NCBI GenBank assembly: GCA_963710315.1
Contig: CAVPZW010000008.1
Span: 620,001-684,000 of the forward strand
Origin: Palsa-360 sp963710315
GTDB lineage: Bacteria > Acidobacteriota > Terriglobia > Acidiferrales > UBA7541
DNA length: 64,000 nucleotides
Direction of reading: 5' to 3'
In this document: positions 44,872 through 54,938 of the stretch, in pieces
Position numbering within the stretch: position 1 is the first letter of the stretch
Layout: each line of letters starts with the position of its first letter
Program-made: the position numbers and the translations under genes
Notes under the pieces: model-generated
The model's input: the letters and a program-made list of their open reading frames with translations, nothing else
Told to the model about the DNA's origin: nothing
Database searches by the model: none

Positions 44872-46005
44872 CTAGGAATAATTCAACACCTTTACCGGCT
44901 TGCCGGACCACTCTGCGTAGAGCTGTTCGTATGTGCGGCCGATTGTAAAACCCCAGGAAAACATGCGGTAATTTTTGAATTTTTCGGGGACTACGTATTG
45001 CTCGATGGCATCTTCCACCGGGACGCCTGCTTTGTAGGATTTTTCGGCGTGCCCGGAGACGTCGTCGAAGCAGGAGAGCATTTCGGCGACGCCTTCCTGG
45101 CCCATCACCTGGCCGTGGCCGGGGACGAAGAGGGTGTTCTTGTCGAAGGTGGCAAATTTTGCCACCGTGGCGCGCCACTTTGTGGGATAGCCGTTGATGT
45201 TCACCGGGTATTGGCCGCCGGTGAGCAAATCGCCGGTGTAGACAACGTTTTGATCGGGCACGCGGAAGATCAGGTCGGTGTCCGTGTGGCCGATGTAGTG
45301 TTCGACCACCACGGTGAGGCCGCCGAGGTCGATCTGCATGGGCATTTTCGCGGGATCGAGCGAGTGATTGGGCAAAGCGAGAACGGTCTGGCTCACCGGT
45401 ACAAACATCCCGGACAAACCTTCGATGTCGCTTTTGGCGTGTTCGCGCTGGCTGTCGGTCTTGGCGTCTCGCACGCGTTTTTCCCACGGCTCAAGGTAGG
45501 TGGCCAAGTCTTGCGCCTGCCATTTGGGGTAATACGCCGCCATGCGGGCGGGCACATCGGCATGCGCCCAGATGGGGATTCCCGCGCCGCCGTAAACCGA
45601 ATTGCCCAGGGTGTGGTCGAAATGCCAGTGCGTGTTGATGGCCGCGCGCACGGGCAGTTGCGTGAGCGAGCGCAGCGTTTCCAATTGAAATGCGGAGCCG
45701 AGTGTGGACTGGAATCCCTCGAGCATGATGGCCGCATCGCGGCCGATCAGAATGCCGCCGTTGCAGCGCGCCTGCAAACCCTTCGAACGGTCTGCAATCG
45801 TGGCGTACAAGCCATTGCCAATTTTTCGAACGGAGGCGAATCCCTTGTCGGCAATGGGCTGCGGGGCGATGCGCGAATCGTCGGTCAAGGGCGCGGCCAG
45901 CGCGGGCAAAGGCAGCGCGAATTTCGAGGCGGCATAAAACGCTCCGAGCGAGGATGCGCCCGCAAGAAAATTTCGCCGCGAAAACGATTTCGAAAAATTG
46001 TTCAT
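44872..46005 (-). CDS. Tat-exported metallo-beta-lactamase-fold hydrolase
   Basis: 377 residues from ATG 46005 (GGAG upstream). Twin-arginine signal SRRNFLAGASSLGAF ending ALAAPL. The zinc site is THWHFDHT (HxHxDH, about residue 130), HTDTDLIF (third His), YTGDLL (bridging Asp) and PGHGQVMG. The IEQYVVPEKFKNYRMFSWGF tail is common in periplasmic relatives. Substrate class (lactone, thioester, sulfatase-like) cannot be told. Stands alone leftward; a hairpin repeat lies upstream. Confidence 0.9.
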   Translation of the reverse strand: MNNFSKSFSRRNFLAGASSLGAFYAASKFALPLPALAAPLTDDSRIAPQPIADKGFASVRKIGNGLYATIADRSKGLQARCNGGILIGRDAAIMLEGFQSTLGSAFQLETLRSLTQLPVRAAINTHWHFDHTLGNSVYGGAGIPIWAHADVPARMAAYYPKWQAQDLATYLEPWEKRVRDAKTDSQREHAKSDIEGLSGMFVPVSQTVLALPNHSLDPAKMPMQIDLGGLTVVVEHYIGHTDTDLIFRVPDQNVVYTGDLLTGGQYPVNINGYPTKWRATVAKFATFDKNTLFVPGHGQVMGQEGVAEMLSCFDDVSGHAEKSYKAGVPVEDAIEQYVVPEKFKNYRMFSWGFTIGRTYEQLYAEWSGKPVKVLNYS

Positions 46006-46116
46006 GGGATTCTCCAATAATCTTGAGGAAGCATACTGGTTTCGTGGTGACCGGGCAATCAAGTTTTGGTGGGCATGCGAACCTCCAATTGTTTGTGAAG
46101 TGTGCGAGCCCCCAAC

Positions 46117-46207
46117 TTTTGTCATTCTGAGCGAAGCGAAGAATCTCTCTGCGGTTTAGGGCAAAGAAAAGAAAGAGAGATTCTTCGCTTCGCTCAGAAT
46201 GACAAAA
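46117..46207. repeat. 91-bp perfect inverted repeat (type B)
   Basis: 34-bp arms (46117-46150, 46174-46207) with a 23-bp spacer. The arms contain GTCATTCTGAGCGAAGCG. No ORF inside. It lies between two leftward genes and could act as a terminator for the upstream one; the form is that of a non-autonomous mobile element or REP-like repeat. Confidence 0.85.
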
Positions 46208-46243
46208 TGTATCTTCAGCAAAAATATATCTTCAGAAAATCTG

Positions 46244-46573
46244 TTAGGTTCTGGCCGGCTTCTTGATGCCGTCGTAAATGACCACGGAAAGCACCACCAG
46301 AATCCACACGGGAAAAATTCCCATGCCGGGGATGGCTTCGGCAATTAAACCGGGGAGCAGAGCCCATCGGCGGCCGAGAATTAGGAAAAGTGTGATGGCG
46401 GTGACCATGTCCAGCGCCCACTCGAAGGGCGGCGCAAACGTGAGCCAAAAGGAAATCGCATCGGAAACCGCGGCCACGCCGAACGCCAGCGCCAATTGCG
46501 CGCGGGAGTGGCGCTTGAGTGGCGCGCTTGCCGCTGCGGTCGGCGTGAGGGTGATGGTCTTTTCGGTTTCCAT
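46244..46573 (-). CDS. Small integral membrane protein
   Basis: 109 residues from METEKTITLT (ATG 46573, AGGAG upstream). After a polar Ala/Lys-rich lead, three hydrophobic segments (LALAFGVAAVSDAISFWL, MVTAITLFLILG, WILVVLSVVIY) with a short charged end IKKPART. No named family recognised. Confidence 0.65.
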   Translation of the reverse strand: METEKTITLTPTAAASAPLKRHSRAQLALAFGVAAVSDAISFWLTFAPPFEWALDMVTAITLFLILGRRWALLPGLIAEAIPGMGIFPVWILVVLSVVIYDGIKKPART

Positions 46574-46605
46574 GGAGTGGCTCCTGAGACTAGCCGTCAA
46601 TCCGT

Positions 46606-46800
46606 CTAATGCACCGACAAATAAGCGTGCCACGACTGCCGGCGATCTGCAATGCTGGTGCCGCCAATGTTGCGTCTGCGAACGAAGAAACAGGTGTGCG
46701 CTCGCTTCGTGATATCATCTCTAAGCTGCGGGGAAATTAGTAGGGCACAGGCCTCGCGAATATATTCCGCAATTTTCTCGGGAAGTGTGTTACACTCCAT
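46606..46800 (-). CDS. Possible small protein, weakly supported
   Basis: 64 residues (ECNTLPEKIAEYIREACALL, then ITKRAHTCFFVRRRNIGG). The amphipathic pattern and single clean frame look protein-like, but no ribosome site is evident and the frame is short. Listed as a candidate only. Confidence 0.3.
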   Translation of the reverse strand: MECNTLPEKIAEYIREACALLISPQLRDDITKRAHTCFFVRRRNIGGTSIADRRQSWHAYLSVH

Positions 46801-46843
46801 TTGCGCTAATACATCGGTTGTTTGGTGTGGTTCCTCTGGTTAG

Positions 46844-47019
46844 AGATTGATTCGAGATAACCCCGCCTCTTATGTCCTCCGTACGTTTTCAGCGTAATTA
46901 AAACTAGGACTGGCCATGCCAGTTGCGTGCCCGCACGGGTGCAGGCTCCATTTGAGCTAAGCTGAATAAACGTGTGTGTGCCGCGACGGTCCCGCCGGCA
47001 GAAAAGACAAAATAGAAAC
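46844..47019 (+). promoter_or_regulatory. Structured leader of the DEAD-box helicase gene
   Basis: Contains ACTGGC-CAT-GCCAGT (46909-46923) and CCCG-CA-CGGG (46930-46939). RNA-helicase genes are often cold-controlled through such leaders; that role is inferred here. Confidence 0.35.
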
Positions 47020-48261
47020 ATGCAGAATTTCACGGAACTAAAGATTTCAGATTACACAAAGGAGCGCCTGGCATTCGCAAAATTTGCCACGCCGACTCCG
47101 GTCCAGGCCGCGGCCATTCCGGTTGCGCTGGAAGGCAAAGACATTCTGGCGACGGCTCAGACAGGAACCGGCAAGACGCTGGCGTTCCTGATTCCGATCA
47201 TCGAGCGGCTGCTGGAGAGCAAAGCGAAGGGAATCGAAGCCCTGGTGCTTGTTCCCACGCGCGAACTTGCCATGCAGGTGGTGGATCAGTACAACGCGTT
47301 GCGCGGGAAGCAATTGTCCCCCGCGGCGCTGGTCGTGGGCGGATTGCCCGAGGCCAAGCAGCTTGCCGCGATTCGCGCGGGAGCACGCTTGATTGTTGCT
47401 ACTCCCGGACGGCTGGAAGATTATCTTGGCCGCAACCTTTTCAACTTCAAGACGCTTCACGTTTTGGTGCTGGACGAGGCCGACCGCATGCTCGACATGG
47501 GATTCCTCCCCGCGATTCGCAGAATCGTAGCGGTGCTTCCCAAGGATCGCCAGACGCTGTGCTTTTCGGCCACGCTGGAAGCTTCGGTGGCAAATCTCGT
47601 CAAGGACTACATGAAAATGCCGGTGCGCCTGGCATTCGGCTCCACTCTGAAGCCTTCCGAGAATGTGCGCGTGCAGGCCTTTGAAGTCTCGGGCGACCGC
47701 AAGCAGGAAATGCTTCAGCACTTGCTCGGGAAAGAGACCGGGCGTTGCCTGATTTTCGCGCGCACCAAGCGCGGAACCGACAAGCTGGCCCGCAACCTCA
47801 TCCGCGAAGGATTCGCCGCCGCCGTGATTCACGGCGACCGCTCGCAATCCCAGCGAACCGCGGCTCTCACGGGCTTTCAACAGGGACGCTATCGCATCCT
47901 GGTCGCCACGGACGTGGCGGCGCGCGGCATTCACGTGCAGGACATCGCACACGTCATCAATTACGATCTTCCGGATATCGCGGAAAACTTCATCCACCGC
48001 GTGGGCCGCACAGGCCGCGCGGGCAAGAGCGGAGTGGCTTCCACACTCTTCGGCCGCGAACAGCGCTCGGAGCTGATGCAACTGGAGCGCACGCTTGGCA
48101 TCCGCATGGAGCGCATGCAAGTGGACGGCACCAGCCTTCCCGAAAAGAAGGAACGCACCACGCCCATCGCGCATCGTTTCCCGCTTGCGTCCGCTTCGGC
48201 GGCCATGTCGGGAATGGTTCGCCTTTCCGGCGAAATCATGGAAGTTCAGCTGGAAAACTAG
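47020..48261 (+). CDS. DEAD-box RNA helicase, RhlE-like
   Basis: 413 residues from ATG 47020. All helicase motifs are present: FATPTPVQ (Q motif), AQTGTGKT (I), PTRELA (Ia), DEADRMLDMGF (II), SATL (III), IFARTKRGTDKLA, HGDRSQSQR, VATDVAARGIHV and HRVGRTGRAG (VI). The C-terminus is short and neutral, as in RhlE, not the long basic tail of DeaD. It unwinds RNA in ribosome assembly or decay, usually at low temperature. Stands alone rightward. Confidence 0.95.
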   Translation: MQNFTELKISDYTKERLAFAKFATPTPVQAAAIPVALEGKDILATAQTGTGKTLAFLIPIIERLLESKAKGIEALVLVPTRELAMQVVDQYNALRGKQLSPAALVVGGLPEAKQLAAIRAGARLIVATPGRLEDYLGRNLFNFKTLHVLVLDEADRMLDMGFLPAIRRIVAVLPKDRQTLCFSATLEASVANLVKDYMKMPVRLAFGSTLKPSENVRVQAFEVSGDRKQEMLQHLLGKETGRCLIFARTKRGTDKLARNLIREGFAAAVIHGDRSQSQRTAALTGFQQGRYRILVATDVAARGIHVQDIAHVINYDLPDIAENFIHRVGRTGRAGKSGVASTLFGREQRSELMQLERTLGIRMERMQVDGTSLPEKKERTTPIAHRFPLASASAAMSGMVRLSGEIMEVQLEN

Positions 48262-48918
48262 CTTCAACCACCGTTTGCCGGAGGACTGTAAATTCGATCA
48301 GTCCTTCGGCAAGCAATCCCGCTTGCCCCAAGTCTATTTCCAGATCGAATCCCTTTCCGCATTGAGAAACATTCGCCGCTGCTATCCTGCTCCTAAGTTC
48401 GCCAGTTTCTGATAAGACGACTTATCAGGGCTTGGAATTTCCCTTGCATCGTGGCGGACGTAGGCGTAAAAGAAAATTAGCTCTAGAGCTTTTGGAGGAG
48501 GAATGACTCCACCTGACTTAGAGTGAATTGCAGCTCAAACAACACCGCTGCTGCGGTGCGAGCGGCCCGGCTTAGCTTTTCAAATGCCGAGGCGCAAAAA
48601 AACAAATGTGACACTTAGGGGAGCCGCCAGGCTCCCCTTTGTGTTTTGCGTAGTGGATGCAAAAAGCCAGTTTCCGAGAAGAGGACTTCACGGGACACGG
48701 CCCCAATCAAGGCCGGTGATGAGCCTTACGTCGTTCGCCAAGATCCAGAATATTGCAACGAACCAGCGTCTTAAAGAGAAAGTGCGCATCCCCAGGTAGC
48801 ACGACGGATGCGGTTGGATGTATCTTCGCTGAAGACTGGGAAGGCAAGATGAAAATACTGGATGAGGGCTATCTTGTTAGGATAGAACTCTCTTATTTGC
48901 CAGCTGGGAGGTGAACCA
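48262..48918. other. Intergenic region with hairpins, possible RNA
   Basis: 657 bases without a convincing ORF. It holds CTGATAAG-ACGA-CTTATCAG (48409-48428), a GC-rich dyad zone at about 48540-48580, and the terminator-like hairpin listed next. A non-coding RNA ending at that terminator is possible but unproven. Confidence 0.35.
48617..48648 (+). terminator. Intrinsic terminator-like hairpin
   Basis: AGGGGAGCC-GCCA-GGCTCCCCT, a perfect 9-bp stem followed by TTGTGTTTT. It is 356 bases past the helicase stop, too far to be only that gene's end, and may close a separate transcript. Confidence 0.6.
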
Positions 48919-49419
48919 TTGAAGGTCATATTGAGGATTGGTGGATCAATATTAATTTGCTTGGTCTTGCTACTGCTCGCGTCGCGCGTCGTCGATTTCG
49001 AACCTAAAGATTGCCCGCCATTCAATCGATCTTTGTCATGCAAGCTGCCAGGGCTTTGGCTTAAGGGGGAAGTCGTCACTACCCCAGTCACAGACTGGTC
49101 GTTCACAGACAAAATTCAACAGATCAAGATTCAGACCCAGACTCCGTATCTGCTGCCTCTCTCAGTGACGATTTGGTGCGCTGTTTATAATGGCAATCTC
49201 TATGTGACCTCGAATCCCGGCAAACTGTGGAATGAAGACATCATGCGTGATCCTCACGTGCGACTGAAGATAGGAGACCAAGTGTTTGATCGCACCTTGG
49301 CAATTGTCAACGATCCAGCTGAAAAAGCAGCTGTGCTCGAGGTTAAAGGGAAAAAATATCCCCAATGGAAGGTGCCGTCGGTCTCGAAAGCGACTGTCTT
49401 TCGGGTGATGCCTGAGTAG
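48919..49419 (+). CDS. Membrane-anchored protein, split-barrel-like, DUF2255-type
   Basis: 166 residues from TTG 48919, which has GGGAGGT seven bases upstream. One N-terminal membrane segment (LRIGGSILICLVLLLLASRVV). The rest resembles the flavin/F420-type split beta-barrel: YLLPLSVTIWCAVYNGNLYVTS, DIMRDPHVRLKIGDQVFDRTLAIV. No cofactor residue can be assigned. Function unknown. Confidence 0.55.
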   Translation: MKVILRIGGSILICLVLLLLASRVVDFEPKDCPPFNRSLSCKLPGLWLKGEVVTTPVTDWSFTDKIQQIKIQTQTPYLLPLSVTIWCAVYNGNLYVTSNPGKLWNEDIMRDPHVRLKIGDQVFDRTLAIVNDPAEKAAVLEVKGKKYPQWKVPSVSKATVFRVMPE

Positions 49420-49538
49420 CCCGCCTGAGATGAATGAAACTGTGGACCATGGCCGACGCACAAAAAGCCACATTCCGAGAAGACGTGCCGGTTCAACCGG
49501 TCGATGCAACGCTCTCCAATCGGCTGTGCGGCGGCCGG

Positions 49539-50138
49539 CTACCTTTCGCGCCGCCCGAACGTGTATATGAAGCTGACCGACGGTCGCAAGTTGGTTTGCC
49601 CCTGGACCGCCACGTTTGAATTGAAGAACGCAGCGCGAAGGTACTCTACTTCCGGCCGCACAGAGAAAGCTTCCGAGATCCGAAATTGAAATCCTGCACC
49701 GCCCGCCCATCCGAAATGGTTCACGAATCCACGCACCAGCGTTCCGTTGTTTTCGAAATTCACTCCGGTCTCTCTCACCCCGCCCACCAGGGCCTGCACA
49801 TGGAAACTGAAATTGTGCCGCCGAATCGGATAGAAAGCTGGCCCGCCCATGTACGTCAAGACGTCCGCGCTGCGGCCTGTTTGAAACGCATCGGAGGCAC
49901 GCGAATATCCCACTTCCAGTTTCGCTGCAAAGTGTGAATTCAAATCTCCGCTGGCCGACAGCAGGAGTCCGTACATCCTCAAGTTGCCCTGCGATGGCAC
50001 AGGAGTATTCATATACGTGTATCCAACGCCTCCCTCAACCACCGGCGCGACTCCCGCAATCACGGGCCCCTGCGCGCGCACCTGAGACGCAAGTCCCAGC
50101 GTGACCAGCAGGAGCCACAGTTTGAGTTTCATTTTCAT
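49539..50138 (-). CDS. Outer-membrane beta-barrel protein
   Basis: 199 residues from ATG 50138 (MKMKLKLWLLLVTLGLASQVRAQ signal). Eight or so amphipathic strands: GGVGYTYMNTP, YGLLLSASGDLNSHFAAKLEVGYS, FSFHVQALVGGVRETG, GWAGGAGFQFRISEAFSVRPEVEYL, ending RPSVSFIYTFGRRER. Terminal F/Y-rich strand fits OmpA-like or porin-family eight-stranded barrels. No plug or extra domain. Confidence 0.75.
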   Translation of the reverse strand: MKMKLKLWLLLVTLGLASQVRAQGPVIAGVAPVVEGGVGYTYMNTPVPSQGNLRMYGLLLSASGDLNSHFAAKLEVGYSRASDAFQTGRSADVLTYMGGPAFYPIRRHNFSFHVQALVGGVRETGVNFENNGTLVRGFVNHFGWAGGAGFQFRISEAFSVRPEVEYLRAAFFNSNVAVQGQTNLRPSVSFIYTFGRRER

Positions 50139-50203
50139 AAGCCAGCTGCCCCTTTTTTGTTGCACAGACATTGCTGCTCTCGCTCAGTCAGATTCGTTCC
50201 CGG

Positions 50204-51554
50204 CTAGCCCAAGAACCCCAGATTGCTGGACGAAAAATTCGCCAGGTTCGGGAAAATGGACGACAAGTTCGCAGGACTGACTCCGAACCAAGTCGCCAGC
50301 GTCGCTCCGTATTGGTCCAGCGCAGTCGTTGGTATCCATCGGCCATTCTGGTCAGCATCGTCCGGCCCGCCGAGCGCCAGTGTCGGGAAGGTGCCGTAGA
50401 TCGCGTTGCCCTGTACAGCCCCTCCCAGAATCCACTGGTGGCTGCCCCAAGCGTGGTCCGAGCCTCCGCTGGAGCCCGGTTCCATCGTTCGGCTGAACTC
50501 GGAAAGGGTGAATTGCGTCACTTGATTGGCTACCCCGAGTTCCTGCGTGGCTTGATAAAACGACGACATGCTCTTGCTGACATCCGAAAGCAGCGCCACC
50601 TGCTGCGGCAATTGGTCCGAGTGCGTGTCGAATCCGCCGACAGAGCAGAAGAAAATCTGGCGTTTTACGCCCAGTGCGCTTTGCGCGGCAATCACTTGCG
50701 CCACCTGCTGCAATTGTTGTCCCAGATAACTACCCGGGAATTTTGTCTGCAACGGCGGGATACTCTTCAGCGCACTCGACAGAACCTCGCAAACTGCACC
50801 GCCTGCCCGGTTACCGAGTTGGCCGCCTGCACCATGGACAAGCCGCTGTCGAAGGTCAGCAATTGCTGAGTCGCAGCGTAGCGGGCCTGGGACGCCGCCG
50901 ATGTATCGAATCCCTGAAGCCCCGGCGATTGGCCGGGGGCCATCGCAAAGGGCCTGGTGCTGACTCCGGTGCAGAAGACGGGATTGCCGGAGATCGAGAG
51001 AATCGGCGGAAACTGCGCCGAGGCGTTGAACGTCTGGACATTGTCGGCAACCTTGCCGGCCCAGCCGTATACCGGGGTTCCGGCCAGCTGCGCGCTCTGC
51101 CACTGGTTCTGCTGGTCGGAGTGCGAGAACAAATTTTCCGGCAGGTTTTGAAATGCCGGTATGCCGCTTGAGTGGTGGGCTTCACCAGCGTTCCCACGTT
51201 GGCCACAATCGCCAGCGATTTTTGATTATTGAAGTACCCCTGCATTTCCGGCATGTTCGGGTGCAATCCGTAGATCGATTGCCCGTTGGTTTGCAGCGGC
51301 AGCAACTGGCTATGCGGCAGCGCCAACACGCTGCGGGATTGCAAATATTGCGTGTACCGCGAGTCAGTCGGCACAAGCACGTTATTGCTGTCGTTTCCGC
51401 CAAACATGAAAATGCACACCAGCGCCTTGTAATCGGTGGTGCCTTGCGCCAGCGCACTCACCAGGCCGAACTTGCTCAGTCCGCCCACCAGGCTCGCGCC
51501 CGCCGCGGAGCAGCACGCCAATCGCAGCAAATCTCTTCGTGTATGCCGTGTCAT
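50204..51554 (-). pseudogene. DUF1501 protein gene with two frameshifts
   Basis: ATG 51554 follows GAGGAG and gives a Tat-type start (TRRDLLRLACCSAAG). The DUF1501 core runs across three frames: FMFGGNDSNN, then near 51165 the frame changes and resumes GIPAFQNLPENLFSHSDQQNQW; near 50788 a second change joins NSVTGQAVQFA to EVLSSALKSIPP, continuing through SVGGFDTHSDQLPQQ, SEFSRT and GSDHAWGSHQWILGG. Restoring one G at each site (GCGGGC, GCGGAGG) repairs the frame, so each looks like a one-base loss in a G run. Corrected length about 450. DUF1501 proteins pair with DUF1800 proteins; function unknown. Sixteen bases after the DUF1800 gene. Confidence 0.8.
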
Positions 51555-51570
51555 CTTTCGCTCCTCTTCC

Positions 51571-54500
51571 TTAGTGCTGCGCCTGGTACATGGACGATGA
51601 AATGTAGAGATAAATTGCCGCCTGTGCCTGTCCCGTCGTGTCGGTGGGATCGAGAGCGGCAAGCGCGGTAAGAATCGTTTGTTTCATTTGGGTCGGCGTG
51701 CTTCCGTGCAGGAACAGTGTGTCCAGCCATGCCACCATCTGGTCCGTCGTGCCGGCGTTGATCACGGGGCTGAAATTCAGAAACGTGTACTGTCCTATCG
51801 ATTGGTAGGCCGCTGCATTGATGAAGTTATGCGCGGTCCAGGCTCGAGTTCGTGTCGAAGATGGCGAACTCGGGTCCATTCAGCGCAGTGCCCGCAATCG
51901 GACTGACAGGCGGGAAGAAATTGAATACAGTCGCAGGATTAAAAAGGTCTTGCTCCATATTGAGCGCCCCAATTTGCCAGCCCTGCCGCCGTCGGTTATT
52001 GCGTGGAACGCCCGCGCAACGCTAGCGATCATCACCACGGGTTCGCGTAGTTTGCCGTCCGTAACAACCACTGTCGCAGGGTTGTCGCCGCGCCGCGCTT
52101 CCGGATCCAGCAGGATCGCGGCGATCATCGCCTGCATGTCGCCGCGCTTCCCCGAGCCGTAGGCGTTAAACGTCCCCGTGTCGAACGCGGTGGCAACGCG
52201 CTGCACGTAGGCCGGGCTGGGATTGCTGGTGACCAGGTGCTCGATCATCTGCCTGGCCACGAACGGCCCCACGTTCGGATGATTGAAGATGATTCCCAGG
52301 GCCGAGGCCAAATCCTGCTCCGCGGTCTGGCCCGCCGGAATCGATTGTCCCAGCAATCGTTTTTGGCTCCGGTATCGTGCAAGGATTCCACCGCCACCAT
52401 CGGACCGCCGAAGTATTCCGGATTGTGATTCTGCGACGGCTTGCCCGGAGTCGCCGGATACGTCCAGCCGGTGAACGCGCGGCCCAGGGCCATTACGTCA
52501 TTTTGCGTATAGGTGGGGATTGGATTTCCACTGCTATCCAGCATCGGCGTTCCGTCCGGATTCAACTGGTTCAATCCAAGGGTGAACAACTGCATGATTT
52601 CGCGGGCGTAATTTTCGTTGGCGTGTTCTCCTGGCGGTGGCGCGTCGTTGTTCACCATGTTCAGGAAAGTTCCCATGGCCGGAGTTAAGGTCACATCCGT
52701 CATCAGATTCAGGTAATTTCCCAGCGCATCCTTGCTGAGCGTGCGCAGGTAATTCGTGTACCCAGCGGGTCGTTCACCGTGTTTGCGCTCACCACCCAAA
52801 GTTCGTTGAGCGCCAGCGTCGTTCGCATGCGTAATTGATCCCCGCCGGCAATGGCATTCAGGAAAAACGTCTGCTGCACATTGTTGACACTGTCATTGGG
52901 CCGCGGGTTCGGATAGGGTGTGACCGCCGAAGCGAATTGGTTCTGCAGGTACGTATCAAAGCCGGTCTCCATGCACTTGATTCACGTTTTCCATGTCCGG
53001 CCCGAAGGAAGACTCCTCCAGAAAGCGGACCGCTGCCGCCGAACTCTACGGGCGAGCCCGAGGTTGTCACCGTAACATTCAGACTGTTGGAAGTTCCGCC
53101 GCCCGGCGCCGGGTTGGTCACGATCACGGGAACCGTGCCGACTTGCGTGTTCAAGGCATTGCCGATCGCCGTGAGCATCGTGGAAGTCACGTAGGTTACC
53201 TGCAGCGGCTGCCCGCCAAACGTTGCCGTGGATGTGCTTACAAATCCCGTTCCATTCAACGTCAGCTGAAAGGATCCGAGTCCCACGGTCGCGGGAGTGA
53301 TCGAGGTGAGCGCTGGCACCGGATTAGTCAGGGTCACAACGGCGCTGTCCGATTTTGCGGAATTCGCATTGCTGGTCGCCGTTACCGTAACGCTTCCCAG
53401 GCCCACAATATTGTTCGGTGCGGTGTAGTTGCCCGAGTAGTCGATCATGCCTACGGTGGTGTTTCCGTAGTTCACTCCATTCACTGACCAGGTCACGCTC
53501 AAATCGACTGCTCCCGTCACCCTCGCTTGGAATTGCTGCACGTTTCCTGCTCCAATCGTGGCGGTCTTCGGAGAAATCGTCACGGTGATGTTTGAATTCG
53601 GGCCGACCACCTGCACGTTGCTCGGCGCGGAAGTCGAGCCGCCTGGATCAGGATTGACTACTGTGACCGGCACGATGCCTACTTGCGCCAGTGTTGGCGT
53701 GCCCACGGCGATCAATTGCGTCGGCGCAATGAACGTCGTGCTGAGTGGCACGGTGCCGAGGTCCACGATGGACCCGGGAGTGAACCCGGTTCCGTTTACG
53801 GTCATTTCAAATACCGTGTTCGCCGTGTAGGTCGTGGGCGTCACGCTGCTAATTACCGGTATCGGATTTTCCAGCGTTACGGTCGCGCTGCTCGACTTCG
53901 TGGGATCCTCCACGCTGGTTGCAGTCACCGTGACCGTGTTCGGAGTTGGCAAAGTGAGAGGCGCGGTGTAGGTGCCATTTGCCGTGATCGTTCCAATCGT
54001 GGAGTTGCCGCCGGCCACCCCGTTTACCGTCCACGTGACGCTCAGGTTCAAGGCTCCGGTTACCATATCCGTGAAGACTTGTTGATTGCCAAGGCGCACC
54101 ATGGCCGTTGCCGGCGCCACCATCACAACCACATTTCCCTCGACCACCAGGTTTACACCCGCGGAAGTACTCGCTCCCGGGGCTGGGTTTTGCACCGTGA
54201 CCGATTGCGTTCCCGCTTGCGAGCTCGTGGCCGTGCCCGTTGCCGTCAGTTTTGTCAACGAAACATACGTCGTGGTAAGCGCGGTGGTTCCCAGGTATGC
54301 GACCGCACCCTGTGCGAAATGCAATCCGTTCAGCGTTATCGTGAACGCGCCTTGCGCAACCTCCAATGGCGCCACGCTTGTCAATTGCGGCACTGGATTA
54401 TTCAGCGTGGCACTGGCATTCCCGAGCCTGCTGGTGTTCGACGTTTCGACCGCGCTGATGGTGATGGAGTTGGGTGCCGGGGGAAATTCCGGCGCGGTGT

Positions 54501-54762
54501 ACATTCCGTTCGCGCCAATGGTCCCGAGCGTCGCATTTCCGCCGGCAATTCCGTTGATCGACCAGTTAACCGCCGGCGTGGACCCGTCGCCTGTTTTTGC
54601 GGCGAACTGTTGCTGTGTTACACCGGGGATGGACTTGCCCGACGGCGTTACGGTCAACGCTGTCAGCCCCGCTGCTCCCAGGCCGCTAGGCAGAATTGCC
54701 TGGGCGCACCCCCCCAGCAATAACACCAATGCAGCTAGTATGAACAGTGCGGAACGTTTCAC
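51571..54762 (-). pseudogene. Ig/IPT-repeat lipoprotein fused to DUF1800 domain, with several frameshifts
   Basis: GTG 54762 follows AGGGGAG and gives a lipoprotein signal with LLGGC. Residues to about 575 hold alternating Ig-like (Big-2-like) and IPT/TIG units (VPQLTSVAPLEVAQGAFTITLNG, then VISSVTPTTYTANTVFEMTVNG), all in frame. The DUF1800 part follows in shifting frames: RFLEESSFGPDMENV, TGFDTYLQNQF, AGYTNYLRTLSKDALGNYL, NENYAREIMQLFTLG, LLGQSIPAGQ, QDLFNPATVFNFFPPVSP, HNFINAAAYQS. Six single-base shifts near 53040, 52975, 52770, 52345, 51985 and 51842 are needed; no internal stops remain between them. Corrected length about 1060. Surface lipoprotein by signal; function unknown. Confidence 0.78.
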
Positions 54763-54938
54763 GGCTGCTCCCCTTACTGCCCCCCAAACCCAAGACCGCG
54801 CCGTCAATTCCCGTTTCAAACTGCGGCGAGATTGCGCGTGAAAGAGTACGCGGATTAAGTGAGCGGCGACACTGGACGCATGGCCAGAATCGGACCACCT
54901 GTTCCGGTGTTTTAGTGAGGTTTGAATCCTGCTCTTGT

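Noticed and set aside
44872..46005. Antibiotic-inactivating beta-lactamase
   Set aside because: The zinc motif is generic to the fold; sequence around it fits diverse periplasmic hydrolases and nothing supports a resistance role.
47047..48267. 406-residue leftward ORF
   Set aside because: Antisense of the DEAD-box helicase; open only because of GC-biased codon use.
48584..48799. 71-residue ORF
   Set aside because: It reads through the terminator-like hairpin at 48617-48638 and shows no protein features.
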